64,000 bases of DNA, taken from Chthoniobacterales bacterium. Its GTDB lineage: Bacteria > Verrucomicrobiota > Verrucomicrobiia > Chthoniobacterales > DYNR01. Below, piece after piece: positions 9,742 through 19,882 of the stretch (positions within the stretch are counted from its first letter, which is position 1; the number at the start of each line of letters is the position of its first letter). Location of the stretch: positions 141,212 to 205,211 of the forward strand of contig JAOAAX010000001.1 of NCBI GenBank assembly GCA_026418675.1, given 5' to 3'. The notes under the pieces were generated by a model. It was given only the letters and a program-made list of their open reading frames with translations, had not been told where the DNA came from and ran no database searches. Both the position numbers and the translations under genes were made by a program.

Positions 9742-10332
9742 ATGAGTAAAAAAGATAGGCCCATCCGCTTATTTTTAGCGTTTCTTGTCTTTTTTTGCAC
9801 ATTTCCGCCTTCTTTCGCGGTTGCGGCTGCCAAGAAGCCATCGAATCGGTATGCCAATGAGATGGACAAGACTCTTGAGGAGCGGCTACTCAATCCAGAC
9901 CCGAATCGGAAAATCCCTGTTCCGGTTCAGAATCCCAGCCAATTTTCCGCGAAGTTGTTGAAAGAGGATTTCTTGAGCAAGAGAGTTGAAGCGGAAACGA
10001 TCAGCGTTAGGAAATTTCAGCGAATTCGGGACCTTGAATTGAAGCAATTGTCTGCCCTTACGCAGAGGGAACAAAATAAAAAAACCTATTGGGATGCAAC
10101 AAAGGGCACGAATTTGCTGCGGGATGCTATTATGGGCTCGACAAGACTGGCTAGGGAAAGGGAGTGGCTCCCAGCGGAAAGAATTACCGATCAGGATAGC
10201 ATGGGTGCTTATCCGACACGCCTGGCATACGTAGAGGGGAAAAGTCAAAAAATACTGGATGCAGAATCCGCTAAACAGCGGAAGGCGATTTCCGTTGAAG
10301 AACTGCGCCAACTGCTGAACAAGCCGAAATGA
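9742..10332 (+). CDS. Secreted protein of unknown function
   Basis: 196 residues, no family recognised. Residues 1-29 form a Sec signal (KKDRPIRLFLAFLVFFCTF, then PSFAVAAA). The rest is hydrophilic, rich in K, R, E and Q with predicted helices (RKFQRIRDLELKQLSALTQR) and no cysteines. Only five bases after the aldo/keto reductase and overlapping tyrS by ATGA, so it is probably cotranscribed with both. Confidence 0.75.
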   Translation: MSKKDRPIRLFLAFLVFFCTFPPSFAVAAAKKPSNRYANEMDKTLEERLLNPDPNRKIPVPVQNPSQFSAKLLKEDFLSKRVEAETISVRKFQRIRDLELKQLSALTQREQNKKTYWDATKGTNLLRDAIMGSTRLAREREWLPAERITDQDSMGAYPTRLAYVEGKSQKILDAESAKQRKAISVEELRQLLNKPK

Positions 10333-11528
10333 GGGAATTTCCAAATCCAGAAGACCAAATGGAGGTGCTCTGCCGGGGATGCGAAAAAATCCTCACCCCA
10401 GAGGAGCTTCGGCAAAAACTGGCTGAGCGACGCCCATTGCGGGTGAAGCTTGGGGTTGATCCAACATCCCCCGACATCCACCTTGGCCATACCGTTGCAT
10501 TGGCTAAGATGCGCCAGTTTCAGGACCTCGGCCACACGGGCGTGCTCATCCTGGGCAGTTTTACAGCAATGATCGGTGATCCGACAGGCCGCTCTGTCAC
10601 CCGACCACAACTTACAAAGGAGGAAGTTCTGGCAAATGCAGCAACCTATCAGGAGCAGGCCTTTAAAGTTTTGGATTTTGAACGCACGGAAGTTGTCTTC
10701 AATGGCGACTGGTTTTTCAAAATGAGCTATGAAGAGGTTCTTCGGCTCAACAGTCTCGTAACGATGCAGCAGATGTTACAGCGGGAGGACTTTCGCGAAC
10801 GAATCGAAAGAGGCCACCCGATTCGCGCTCATGAAATCCAGTATCCGATCATGCAGGGATGGGATTCGGTCATGGTGCGAGCAGATGTGGAGTTGGGAGG
10901 GACAGACCAGCTCTTTAATGTTCTCGTCGGGAGGGATTTCCAAGCACATCAAGGTCAGCCCTTACAAGTGGCAATGCTGATGCCGATCCTCGTTGGAACC
11001 GACGGGACGCAAAAAATGAGCAAAAGTCTTGGGAATGCGATCGGGGTAACTGAAGAACCGGAACAGATGTTTGGGAAGATCATGAGCATTCCAGATAGTG
11101 CTTTGCGCCAGTATTATGAATTGCTTCTTGGGGAGACGCTCGACCCAAATGCCCACCCGATGGAACAAAAGAAAAACCTTGCCTATCGCATTGTCGCTCG
11201 ATTTCACTCGCACGCTGCCGCTAAAGCCGCACTCGATAATTTCGTCACCCGTTTCAGTAAACGGGACCTCGCCACAGCAGAGCTGCCAAAGTTCACGCCT
11301 CCGCCGAATCTCTCCACAACGGCTCTCTCGCTTACGGCAGCAGCGTATGAGAGTTGTTTCGGGCTGACTCCCTCGCGCAGCGAAATCCGCCGGTTAATTC
11401 AAGGAGGGAGCGTTCAGTGGAATGGAAAAAAACTTACCAATCCGAACGCCACTATAAGTATCACCGACGGGGGTGTTTTAAAACTGGATAAAATTCGCGC
11501 AGTTCGCATTATCCCACAGAAAAGTTAA
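10329..11528 (+). CDS. tyrS: Tyrosyl-tRNA synthetase
   Basis: Class I synthetase charging tRNA-Tyr. 399 residues. The HIGH motif is HLGH at 51-54, and KMSKS is exact at 229-233. A C-terminal S4-like RNA-binding domain is present (RSEIRRLIQGGSVQWNGKK). The layout fits the bacterial TyrRS type 2 (TyrZ-like) branch. The start overlaps the previous stop; an inner ATG at codon 11 is also possible, as the family often starts near there. Confidence 0.95.
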   Translation: MREFPNPEDQMEVLCRGCEKILTPEELRQKLAERRPLRVKLGVDPTSPDIHLGHTVALAKMRQFQDLGHTGVLILGSFTAMIGDPTGRSVTRPQLTKEEVLANAATYQEQAFKVLDFERTEVVFNGDWFFKMSYEEVLRLNSLVTMQQMLQREDFRERIERGHPIRAHEIQYPIMQGWDSVMVRADVELGGTDQLFNVLVGRDFQAHQGQPLQVAMLMPILVGTDGTQKMSKSLGNAIGVTEEPEQMFGKIMSIPDSALRQYYELLLGETLDPNAHPMEQKKNLAYRIVARFHSHAAAKAALDNFVTRFSKRDLATAELPKFTPPPNLSTTALSLTAAAYESCFGLTPSRSEIRRLIQGGSVQWNGKKLTNPNATISITDGGVLKLDKIRAVRIIPQKS

Positions 11529-11628
11529 AGTAAGGCCGGCACTGCTTCAGGCAAATTTCTTTTTCCGCCCATAAAGTTCGCCCTTGAATGCTTAAGTGGA
11601 AGAAGAAAACGAAGAGTGGAGAAGCTGC

Positions 11629-14376
11629 TTAACTGGTTTTGATGGAGGGGAAGCTTTCGACAGCATCAGCGCAGCGTTTGCAAAGGGTTGGGTGAGCCGG
11701 GTTGTGCCCAACATCGGGAAGATGGCGCCAACAGCGCTCGCATCGCGGCCAGGGCGCTTTGCGAAGTATGACGTTCCAATCGTCCGCCGGCTTTAGCTCT
11801 AAATGGCTTAGGATAAGGAATTCCTCCAGTTGATCTGCATACGGAATAAGCTCGTCATACTGGGCATGGGGAACGTGAAGCTGAATGTGCGCCTCCAAGG
11901 GCTTGCCAATCGTATTGTTCTTAATGGCTGCTTCCATCGCTTGGGAAATGCGGGAGCGAATTTCAAGCCAACCCCGAATTCGCGAAACAGCCGAATCGGC
12001 AATCAGCTCCTCCCTTTGATCCAAGGTCGGAAAGAGTTGCAAGTGAACAGAGGTGCCCGGGCGGAAATAGCCCCAGGCTTCTTCTGCAGTAAATGCTAGG
12101 ATGGGAGCAAGGAGACGGCAAAGCACATCAAAGAGCTCATACATGGTGGAGCAAGCCGCAAGCCGACGTGGACTCTGGAAGTGGTCGCAGTAAAGGCGGT
12201 CCTTGGTTATATCTATGTAGAGGCTGCTTAGCTCAACCGCACAGAATTGGGTCAGCTCTTGGTAAACCTTGTAAAATTCCAAGTTTTCGTAAGCGGTTTT
12301 GCAAATTTTACAAATACGGGCAGCTTCTGAGAGAACCCAGCGGTCAACTTCAGTTCGTTCTGGGAAGGGGATGGACATCGTGGAGTAGTCAAAGGAGTGG
12401 AGGTTGCCGAGGAGGATGCGGAGGGTATTGCGGATGCGCCTATAAGCATCGGATAAGCGAGTAAAGATTTCTTCGGAGAAGGGGACGTCGTCTGTAAAGT
12501 TGACACTGCAAACCCAGAGGCGAACGAGGTCGGCACCGTATTTTTCAACGTAATGGGAGGCTTCGGTTGGTTTTTGATAGCCAGCTTGCTCAGATTTAGA
12601 AATTTTTTTGCGGGTATCTACGTCCACGACGAATCCATGCGTGAGGACTTTGCGGTAAGGGGCTTGCAGACCCAGGGCAATGCTGGTCATGAGGGAAGAT
12701 TGGAACCAGCCGCGATGTTGGTCGGTAGCTTCGAGGTAGAGATCGGCAGGAAAGGCAAGTTGATCGTGATTACAGAGGACGGCCTGGTGGCTCACGCCGG
12801 AGTCAATCCAAACATCGAGAGTGTCGAGAGAGCGCGTTGTGCCACTTGGGAGGTTTAGGGTTTGGTTCCATTGCTCGTCGTCCCAATCAAACCAAACATC
12901 GGTTCCTTTTTGGCGGACAATCTCGGCAACGGAGCGAATGAGATTTGCATCGAGACGTAGAGAGCCATCGGGGAGATGGAAGGCAGGGAGAGGGACTCCC
13001 CACGTGCGTTGGCGTGAAATGCACCAATCTGGGCGAGCTTCCACAGTTCCGCGGATGCGGTTTTTTCCCCAACTAGGAAGCCACTCTACGGACTCGATTG
13101 CCTCGAGGGCTTTGGAGCGAAGCTCGTCAATGCGGATAAAGAATTGCTCGACGGCGCGGAAGATAACCGGGGTTTTGGAGCGCCAACAGAAGGGATAGGA
13201 GTGGGAGTAGTTTTCGCTGTGGATGAGAGAGGAATTGTTCCGAAGAATTTGGAGGATGTGGTCGTTTGCTTCAAAGACCTGTTTTCCAACGAGTTCAGGA
13301 AGGCCACATTCCGGGGTAAAGCGGCCGAGATCATCTACAGGCGAGAGGAGTTCCAGATTGAATTGGAGGCCAAGATGGTAGTCTTCCTCGCCGTGGCCTG
13401 GAGCAATGTGGACAAGGCCCGTGCCAGTATCGGCTGTCACGAAATTTGCAGGGAGGACCGGGACGACTCGGTCGAGGAAGGGATGACGAGCAGTGAAGCC
13501 AGAAGCAAGCTCCCGCCCACTGCAACGGGCCATCGGATGGGGACGGGAAATGGCCAGCTTTTGCACAAGGCCAGAAAGTAAAGGCTCGGCAAGTATAACC
13601 CGCCCGTGGTTGGGCAGCTCAACCAACACGTAATGAAAATCGGGATGAACAGCGATGGCCAAGTTGGCAGGAAGTGTCCAGGGAGTCGTTGTCCAAATGA
13701 CTAGCGAGGCATCCGTAAAAGCCGGCGAAGGAGGCTGAATAAGTGGGAATTTAACGTAGATGGAAGGGGAAATTTTCTCTTTGTATTCGACTTCGGCTTC
13801 AGCAAGTGCCGTGCAGGCACCCCAACTCCATAGAACAGGCTTTTTTTTGCGATATACGAGTCCTTTTTCAACAAACGTAGCCAAACACTCAAGGATGTGA
13901 GCTTCGTAAGCTGGGTCGAGGGTAAGGTAGGGATTTTCCCAATCACCAAGCACACCGAGGCGGCGGAATTGTTGGCGCTGGATGTTTATGAACTTGCGGG
14001 CGTAGTCGGCACAACGACGGCGAATTTGGACCGGCGAGAGGGTGTCGGCTGATTGGACGACTTTGTATTCGATGGGAAGCCCGTGGCAATCCCAGCCAGG
14101 AATGAAGGGAGTGCGAAAACCAGCCATGGATTTGGACTTAATGACGACATCCTTGAGGATTTTGTTGAGGGCAGTGCCCATGTGGACATCGCCATTAGCA
14201 AAAGGTGGCCCATCGTGGAGAATGTAAGTTGGGCAATTCTTGCGAACGGCTTGGATTTGCTGGTAGAGGTTTTCGCTTTCCCATTTTGCCAGGATTTGGG
14301 GTTCGCGCTGGGGAAGCCCAGCTTTCATCGGGAAATCTGTTTTCGGTAGGAGGACGGTATCTTTGTAGTTGATCAT
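11629..14376 (-). CDS. ileS: Isoleucyl-tRNA synthetase
   Basis: 915 residues from the ATG at 14376; the open frame extends to 14475, but the family start MINYKDTVLLPKTDFPMK supports this ATG. HIGH motif is HMGT (65-68) within GPPFANGDVHMG; the KMSKS motif is KISKS in DTRKKISKSEQAG. The editing (CP1) domain includes TTTPWTLPANLAI. The C-terminal zinc finger is present: CERCWRH and CKRCADAV. Convergent with tyrS across a 100-base gap with no clear terminator. The coding strand is strongly C-rich. Confidence 0.97.
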   Translation of the reverse strand: MINYKDTVLLPKTDFPMKAGLPQREPQILAKWESENLYQQIQAVRKNCPTYILHDGPPFANGDVHMGTALNKILKDVVIKSKSMAGFRTPFIPGWDCHGLPIEYKVVQSADTLSPVQIRRRCADYARKFINIQRQQFRRLGVLGDWENPYLTLDPAYEAHILECLATFVEKGLVYRKKKPVLWSWGACTALAEAEVEYKEKISPSIYVKFPLIQPPSPAFTDASLVIWTTTPWTLPANLAIAVHPDFHYVLVELPNHGRVILAEPLLSGLVQKLAISRPHPMARCSGRELASGFTARHPFLDRVVPVLPANFVTADTGTGLVHIAPGHGEEDYHLGLQFNLELLSPVDDLGRFTPECGLPELVGKQVFEANDHILQILRNNSSLIHSENYSHSYPFCWRSKTPVIFRAVEQFFIRIDELRSKALEAIESVEWLPSWGKNRIRGTVEARPDWCISRQRTWGVPLPAFHLPDGSLRLDANLIRSVAEIVRQKGTDVWFDWDDEQWNQTLNLPSGTTRSLDTLDVWIDSGVSHQAVLCNHDQLAFPADLYLEATDQHRGWFQSSLMTSIALGLQAPYRKVLTHGFVVDVDTRKKISKSEQAGYQKPTEASHYVEKYGADLVRLWVCSVNFTDDVPFSEEIFTRLSDAYRRIRNTLRILLGNLHSFDYSTMSIPFPERTEVDRWVLSEAARICKICKTAYENLEFYKVYQELTQFCAVELSSLYIDITKDRLYCDHFQSPRRLAACSTMYELFDVLCRLLAPILAFTAEEAWGYFRPGTSVHLQLFPTLDQREELIADSAVSRIRGWLEIRSRISQAMEAAIKNNTIGKPLEAHIQLHVPHAQYDELIPYADQLEEFLILSHLELKPADDWNVILRKAPWPRCERCWRHLPDVGHNPAHPTLCKRCADAVESFPSIKTS

Positions 14377-14495
14377 GGCATGTTTTTGGGCCTTCGGCGT
14401 GTAGCAAAAAAGTTTTGGACGTTGAAGACGCGAATTAGGGTGGAATTCGCACAGGGCGGCCAGGAAAGCCGCCACTAGAGAAAATAGATGCGCGG

Positions 14496-15869
14496 CTAGA
14501 TGTGGATTGCGTGGCCTTCGGAAGCGTGGGTTGCTTCGAGGACAGCTTCACTAAGTGTTGGATGGGCGTGAATGGTCTGCGCAATCTCGTCTTTTGTAGC
14601 TTCGAGGGTAAGAGCGAGACCAAGCTCGGCAATCATTTCGGTCGCATCGGCACCGATGATGTGAGCGCCAAGCAACTCTCCGTATTGTTGACCGAAAATC
14701 AGCTTGACAAAGCCTTCGCTTTCGCCGGCGGCAAGTGCCTTGCCGGAAGCGAGGAAGGGGAACTTGCCGACTTTGTAGGCAATGCCTCTTTCTTTGGCAG
14801 CGCGTTCGGTAAGCCCCACACTCGCCACTTGTGGCTGGCAATAAGTGCAACCGGGAAAGTTGCGGACTTTTTTAGGAGTAGAAACTCCGAAAATACCTTC
14901 AACAGCTTGGATGGCTTCATAACTTGCGACGTGAGCCAGCCACGGGGGGCCGATGATGTCTCCTGCAGCAAAAATGCCTTTGACACTCGTTTCATAGCGG
15001 TCATCGGTTTTGATGAAGCCGCGGTCGAGTGCAAGCTCAATACCGTGTGGGAGAAGGGGGCTAACCCCAATGGCTACAAGCACAATGGGAAATTCGAGGG
15101 TTGCGTCGGTTTTTCCGGAAAGCTGGACGCGAACTCCTTTGTTCGTTGTTTCTGCTTTTTCGACCTTTGTGCCTGTGTGAATGGTTATCCCCTGCTTGGT
15201 AAGAGCTTTTTCAAGAGCAGCACTGATTTCATCATCCTCCACGGGGAGAATGCGCTCCATCATCTCTACAAGAGTTACTTTGGTGCCAAAAGCATTGAAG
15301 AAATAGGCAAATTCGACTCCGATGGCACCCGCACCAATTATTAAGATTTGCTCAGGACGCTCGGGAAGAACCATCGCCTGCTTGCTGCTAATAACAGTTT
15401 TGCCATTGAAAGGAAGACCGGGAAGCTCGCGTGAAACACAACCCGTGGCAATAAGGATAAATTCGGACTCCAATGTTGTTTTTTTTCCGTCCGAGCCCGT
15501 AACTTCAACCGCGCCCGCCCGCGGAATCGAGCCCTCGCCACGAATATAGGCAACCTTGTTTTTCTTAAAGAGCATTTCGATACCGCCAGCAAGGCGATCG
15601 CTGACTTTTCTGCTGCGGCCAATAATTTTGGACCAGTCGAAGCGGAGGTTCTCAAAGGCTAGTCCGAATTCGTCAGCATGGTGAGAAAGCTGACGGTAAA
15701 GCTCGGCATTTTTAAGGAGGGATTTGGTGGGAATGCAGCCCCAGTTTAGGCAAGTTCCACCGGCCCGCTCCATCTCGACACAGGCAACGTTTTTTCCAAG
15801 TTGAGCGGCACGGATCGCGCCAACATAGCCGGCCGGCCCACCACCAAGAACAATGAGGTCGTATTTCAT
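14496..15869 (-). CDS. lpdA: Dihydrolipoamide dehydrogenase (E3)
   Basis: FAD-dependent disulfide oxidoreductase that reoxidises lipoamide in 2-oxoacid dehydrogenase or glycine cleavage complexes. The start at 15869 gives MKYDLIVLGGGPAGYVGAI, the N-terminal FAD-binding fold. The redox disulfide is C40/C45 in GGTCLNWGCIPTKS; the NAD-binding motif is IIGAGAIGVEFA; the C-terminal active-site pair is in HAHPTLSEAVLEA. 457 residues, normal. The other complex subunits are not nearby, which is common. Confidence 0.96.
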   Translation of the reverse strand: MKYDLIVLGGGPAGYVGAIRAAQLGKNVACVEMERAGGTCLNWGCIPTKSLLKNAELYRQLSHHADEFGLAFENLRFDWSKIIGRSRKVSDRLAGGIEMLFKKNKVAYIRGEGSIPRAGAVEVTGSDGKKTTLESEFILIATGCVSRELPGLPFNGKTVISSKQAMVLPERPEQILIIGAGAIGVEFAYFFNAFGTKVTLVEMMERILPVEDDEISAALEKALTKQGITIHTGTKVEKAETTNKGVRVQLSGKTDATLEFPIVLVAIGVSPLLPHGIELALDRGFIKTDDRYETSVKGIFAAGDIIGPPWLAHVASYEAIQAVEGIFGVSTPKKVRNFPGCTYCQPQVASVGLTERAAKERGIAYKVGKFPFLASGKALAAGESEGFVKLIFGQQYGELLGAHIIGADATEMIAELGLALTLEATKDEIAQTIHAHPTLSEAVLEATHASEGHAIHI

Positions 15870-16020
15870 AAGTAGCTTTGTTTTCTTAACATAGGCGGGT
15901 TGCAATTGAGAAAGTTTTTTTTAGGACCTGGTTAAGGGGTTGCTGGATATAGCCGTTGGGTTGCCCAGAGACAGTGGGAGGAGGAGCGGTTGGTTTAGGT
16001 AGGGACGAAGCGAATTTTGG

Positions 16021-16440
16021 CTAAATGTCGGCCAAGTTCTTTAAACCGGATAACTTTATCGGAATAGCTTGGCAGAAATTCTCCCAACCAGGGAAATTCC
16101 ATCGGTTGGGGAAGTCGCGGCATTGTTGCGGCTTGACAGGTTGCAGCAGGCAGGAATTGCCGTCGAGCCATTCGCACTCGCCATTGTTTTTTTCGAGGAG
16201 GGCAAGTCCGCGTCGATCGTAACGGAGACGCGTGTGTTTCTGGATAAAGTCATACTCAGACAATCCTAAATGAGCAGCAATCTGAGCTATTTCCGACTCA
16301 GTGATTTTCACCTGTCCTGGCCACTTGCAGCAGTTCACACAGCGCTCACAAAGGTAATAGACGGTTGGATCATTCACGGCAGCTTGCGGTTGTAAGGAAG
16401 AACCTTCGACTGAATGTTCCGAAAAAGTTGACTTATTCAT
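16021..16440 (-). CDS. YkgJ-family cysteine cluster protein
   Basis: 139 residues from the ATG at 16440. Contains CERCVNCCKW and later CLLQPVKPQQCRDFP, the spaced cysteines of the YkgJ (UPF0153, CxxCxxCC) family, thought to bind an Fe-S or zinc centre. Function is not established. The frame is open upstream to 16824 but that would overlap agmatine deiminase on the other strand; the 93-base gap to aguA is a natural divergent promoter region. Confidence 0.8.
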   Translation of the reverse strand: MNKSTFSEHSVEGSSLQPQAAVNDPTVYYLCERCVNCCKWPGQVKITESEIAQIAAHLGLSEYDFIQKHTRLRYDRRGLALLEKNNGECEWLDGNSCLLQPVKPQQCRDFPNRWNFPGWENFCQAIPIKLSGLKNLADI

Positions 16441-16533
16441 CCAAATTCTTGGAAAGTCGTGGAAAAGGAAGATTTGCTTCTTTAAGACGATGAGGATAAA
16501 AAGAATGAGGAAAAACCCCCAGAGGATTTTGCA

Positions 16534-17580
16534 ATGCCTACACCCGCTGCGAATGGTTACCGGATGCCTGCTGAATGGGAGTCCCATGAAGCGACGTGGG
16601 TTTCGTGGCCGCATCCGGATGGAATCAGCTTCCCTGGAACGTATGAGAACGTAGTGCCGACGTTTGTGCGAATGGTGGAAGTGTTGGCGACGTCGGAGCT
16701 TGTAAGGATCAATGTGATGAACGCGGAGCAGGAAGCAGAGGTTAGGAAGCTCTTGAAAAGGGTTCCTCCAGAGCGGGTGGAGTTTTTTCACATTCCAACT
16801 AATGAGCCGTGGTGTCGGGATCACGGCCCAATTTTCGTTAAGCGGGAGCAGGAGCCTCAGCTTGCAATTGTTGATTTCGGCTACAATGCATGGGGGTGGA
16901 AGTATCCGCCGTGCGATTTTGACGATCAGGTTCCAACGTTAATCGGGAAAAAGCTTGGGTTGCGGGTGTTTGACTTCGGGAAATTCGTCCTAGAGGGAGG
17001 TTCGATTGACGTTAACGGCGATGGCACGCTTTTAACCACAGAAAGCTGCTTGCTCAATCCAAACCGAAATCCGCAAATGGATCGAGCAGCAATCGAGAAG
17101 AAACTACAAGAAGCTTTGGGAGTAAGGAAAATTCTTTGGCTTGGCAACGGGATTGTCGGCGATGACACAGATGGTCACGTAGATGTCATCGCCCGCTTCG
17201 TGGCGAGAGACACTGTTTTGGCGGCAGCTGAAGAAAACCCTGACGACGAAAATTACGAGTCATTAAAACAAAACTTAGACCGCCTGCACTGTATGACGTT
17301 GGACGATGGGACACCCCTAAAAGTGGACATTTTACCCATGCCGCCGCCGATTTATCGAAACGGGCACCGCTTGCCGGCTAGTTACGCGAATTTTTACATC
17401 GCAAACGAGGTCGTAATCGTGCCGATTTTCTTTGACATCAACGATCAATGGGCCGTTTCCATTCTGCAGCAACACTTCCCGACACGAAGAATTGTGCCGA
17501 TTGATTGTCGGGAACTGATCTGGGGACTGGGAGCATTCCATTGCCTCACCCAGCAACAGCCAGCCGTCTCTAGAAGCTAG
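16534..17580 (+). CDS. aguA: Agmatine deiminase
   Basis: Hydrolyses agmatine to N-carbamoylputrescine, a step of putrescine synthesis from arginine. 348 residues, usual length. Motifs: MPAEWESHEATWVSWPH at the start, EPWCRDHGPIFV, FVLEGGSIDVNGDGT, GDDTDGHVDV, and the catalytic Cys C337 in GAFHCLTQQQP. An AGAGG stretch lies about eight bases before the ATG. It ends tail to tail with pyrC; the two stop codons share the bases CTAG. A deoxyhypusine-synthase-like polyamine enzyme lies 15 kb away. Confidence 0.96.
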   Translation: MPTPAANGYRMPAEWESHEATWVSWPHPDGISFPGTYENVVPTFVRMVEVLATSELVRINVMNAEQEAEVRKLLKRVPPERVEFFHIPTNEPWCRDHGPIFVKREQEPQLAIVDFGYNAWGWKYPPCDFDDQVPTLIGKKLGLRVFDFGKFVLEGGSIDVNGDGTLLTTESCLLNPNRNPQMDRAAIEKKLQEALGVRKILWLGNGIVGDDTDGHVDVIARFVARDTVLAAAEENPDDENYESLKQNLDRLHCMTLDDGTPLKVDILPMPPPIYRNGHRLPASYANFYIANEVVIVPIFFDINDQWAVSILQQHFPTRRIVPIDCRELIWGLGAFHCLTQQQPAVSRS

Positions 17581-18935
17581 AGAAGTTTCCAAATAGTTCG
17601 TCCGGCTACAATCGTTTGGACTGCCCTACCCACAAATTCGCACCCGTGAAAGGGAGTGTTTTTAGAAAGGGAAAAGGATTGGTTACGATCGAAGGTCCAC
17701 CGGAGATTGGGCGAGATGAGAGTTAGGTCGGCTGGCGCCCCGGCGGTGAGTGTTCCAAGGTTGAGTTTTAGCAGGCGTGCTGGATTTACCGTATAGCAAG
17801 CGATGAGACGGGGCCAATCAATCGCCCTTTCACGATGGATAAGGAGTGTGGCAAATGCAGCCAACTCGGTTTCCAAGCCCGTCATGCCAAAGGGAGCGTG
17901 GTCAATTTCTACTTCTTTTTCGTAATTCGCATGGGGGGCATGATCACTTGCAAAAATGGTGATCGTGCCTTCAACAATGGCTTCGAGAAGAGCTTCGATG
18001 TCATGGCGTTCGCGCAAAGGAGGGTTGACCTTAAATGTGGAATCGAAATTTTGGAGTTTTTCGTCCGTAAACCATAGATGATGGGGGCAAACCTCGGCAG
18101 TGATTTTGAGCTTACGAGCGGAAGCTTCACGAAGGAGGCGGACGCTGCCAGCCGAGGAAACATGTTGGATGTGAATCGGAGTTGAGCAAAGCTCAGCAAG
18201 AAGGATGTTGCGGGCAACAATCACTTCCTCTGCAATTCGAGGCCAGCCCTGTAGGCCCAAACGAAGGCTCCATTGGCCTTCGTGCATTACGCCATCTGCT
18301 GAAAGGTTGTAGTCCTGGCAGTGATCGAGAACTGGAAGTTGAAACATGGAAGCATACTCAAGAGCGCGACGCATGACTTCGTGGTTCTGAACGCAATGCC
18401 CGTCATCCGTAATAGCTACGATACCTGCCTTCAACATCGAGCCAATCGGGGCAAGTTCTTCGCCAGCCAGGGATTTGGTAATTGCTCCAGCAATGAAAAC
18501 GCGAACACTGGACTTCTGCAAGATCCGCTGCAGCAACCACATTACAGCCGCTGGACTGTCGCAGGGTGGTGAGGTGTTGGGCATAGCAAGAACCGACGTA
18601 AAGCCACCCGCAGCAGCCGCAAAGGTGCCACTCTCTATCGTTTCTTTGTGAGGAGCACCAGGTTCCCTCAAATGGACGTGTATATCTATAAGACCTGGCG
18701 CTACGATCAGGCCCGAAGCATCAAGAGTCTGCGTCTCGGTTGGGAGTTTCGCAGGTGGATCCCCGATAATAACCCCACTTTGGATAAATAAGTCAGCAAT
18801 TTCGTCCCGTTGGTTGGCCGGATCAATGATTCTACCATTGCGGATGAGGAGGGGGGGAGCTGGTTTGGAGGAGACAGCCAAAGGCAGCACCTGAAGGGGA
18901 GAAAAAGGGGAAGAATTGGAGTGTATTTGGCTCAT
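17577..18935 (-). CDS. pyrC: Dihydroorotase
   Basis: Cyclises N-carbamoyl-aspartate to dihydroorotate in pyrimidine synthesis. 452 residues; the first 27 are an extra, low-complexity lead before the domain. Metal-binding HVH at 86-88 within GLIDIHVHLREPG; further ligands in DHCQDYN and QHVSSAG and the catalytic Asp in FASDHAPH. This is the class I (PyrC/AllB-like amidohydrolase) type. The start overlaps the pyrB stop by ATGA, so the longer N-terminus is probably real. Confidence 0.95.
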   Translation of the reverse strand: MSQIHSNSSPFSPLQVLPLAVSSKPAPPLLIRNGRIIDPANQRDEIADLFIQSGVIIGDPPAKLPTETQTLDASGLIVAPGLIDIHVHLREPGAPHKETIESGTFAAAAGGFTSVLAMPNTSPPCDSPAAVMWLLQRILQKSSVRVFIAGAITKSLAGEELAPIGSMLKAGIVAITDDGHCVQNHEVMRRALEYASMFQLPVLDHCQDYNLSADGVMHEGQWSLRLGLQGWPRIAEEVIVARNILLAELCSTPIHIQHVSSAGSVRLLREASARKLKITAEVCPHHLWFTDEKLQNFDSTFKVNPPLRERHDIEALLEAIVEGTITIFASDHAPHANYEKEVEIDHAPFGMTGLETELAAFATLLIHRERAIDWPRLIACYTVNPARLLKLNLGTLTAGAPADLTLISPNLRWTFDRNQSFSLSKNTPFHGCEFVGRAVQTIVAGRTIWKLL

Positions 18936-19882
18936 TGAGCAGCAGGAGTTTTGCCTCCAGAACAGAGGTAGAGAACGGCCATCCGAACTGCAATTCCATG
19001 GGTGACTTGTTCGAGAATAACGCTCTGCGAGCTATTAGCGACGTCGCTATCTATTTCAACACCGCGGTTTATTGGGCCTGGGTGCATGATAAGGCAGTTC
19101 GGTTTGAGAGCACGAGCCCGTTCTTTGGTTAGGCCAAAGAGGGCTGTGTATTCTCCTGTGCTGGGAAAGTATTCCTTACGCTGGCGTTCGTGCTGGATGC
19201 GAAGGAGGTTAATGACATCCAAATGGGGGAGAATGGGATCGAGATGATGGTGAACGTATGCACCGAGTTGTTCGAAAAGTTTGGGAACGAGAGTTGATGG
19301 CCCAATCAGATGAACCTCTGCACCGAGTTTTAACAAAGCATGGAGATTTGAGCGGGCAACCCGACTGAAGAGAATGTCACCAACAATCCCAATTTTGAGG
19401 TTTTTGAATGAGCCGAAGTGCTCACGAATCGTAAAGGCATCCAAAAGTCCCTGGGTTGGGTGCTCGTGTGCCCCATCGCCAGCGTTAATTATGCTTGCTT
19501 CAAGACGGTCAGCGAGGAATTTGCACGCTCCAGCAGCACTGTGTCGGAGAACTATAATGTCGGCATGGAGAGCTTGAAGATTTTTGGCAGTGTCAATCAG
19601 GGTCTCCCCTTTTTGAAGGCTAGAAGCAGTGGCAGACATGTTGATTACGTCAGCACTTAGCCGAAGAGCAGCCAGCTCGAAAGAAACCCGCGTGCGTGTG
19701 CTCGGCTCAATGAAAAAATTGATTAGCGTGCGGCCACGTAAGGAGGGAACTTTTTTGAGGTCGCGCTCCCCAACCGTTTTAAAAGCAGCCGCCGCATTAA
19801 GAATAAACTCGATCTCCCAAGCCTCAAGTTCGTCAAGAGAAAGTAAATGGCGACGGTTCCACTCGCGCGTTGGGAAGCTCAT
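18932..19882 (-). CDS. pyrB: Aspartate carbamoyltransferase catalytic subunit
   Basis: Condenses carbamoyl phosphate with aspartate. 316 residues. Carbamoyl-phosphate loop STRTR at 61-65 (FIEPSTRTRVSFE); HPTQGLLDAFTI and LIMHPGPINRGVEI are the other family signatures. No regulatory subunit gene (pyrI) is present, as is usual in PyrR-type operons. Overlaps pyrR upstream and pyrC downstream by four bases each. Confidence 0.97.
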   Translation of the reverse strand: MSFPTREWNRRHLLSLDELEAWEIEFILNAAAAFKTVGERDLKKVPSLRGRTLINFFIEPSTRTRVSFELAALRLSADVINMSATASSLQKGETLIDTAKNLQALHADIIVLRHSAAGACKFLADRLEASIINAGDGAHEHPTQGLLDAFTIREHFGSFKNLKIGIVGDILFSRVARSNLHALLKLGAEVHLIGPSTLVPKLFEQLGAYVHHHLDPILPHLDVINLLRIQHERQRKEYFPSTGEYTALFGLTKERARALKPNCLIMHPGPINRGVEIDSDVANSSQSVILEQVTHGIAVRMAVLYLCSGGKTPAAQ

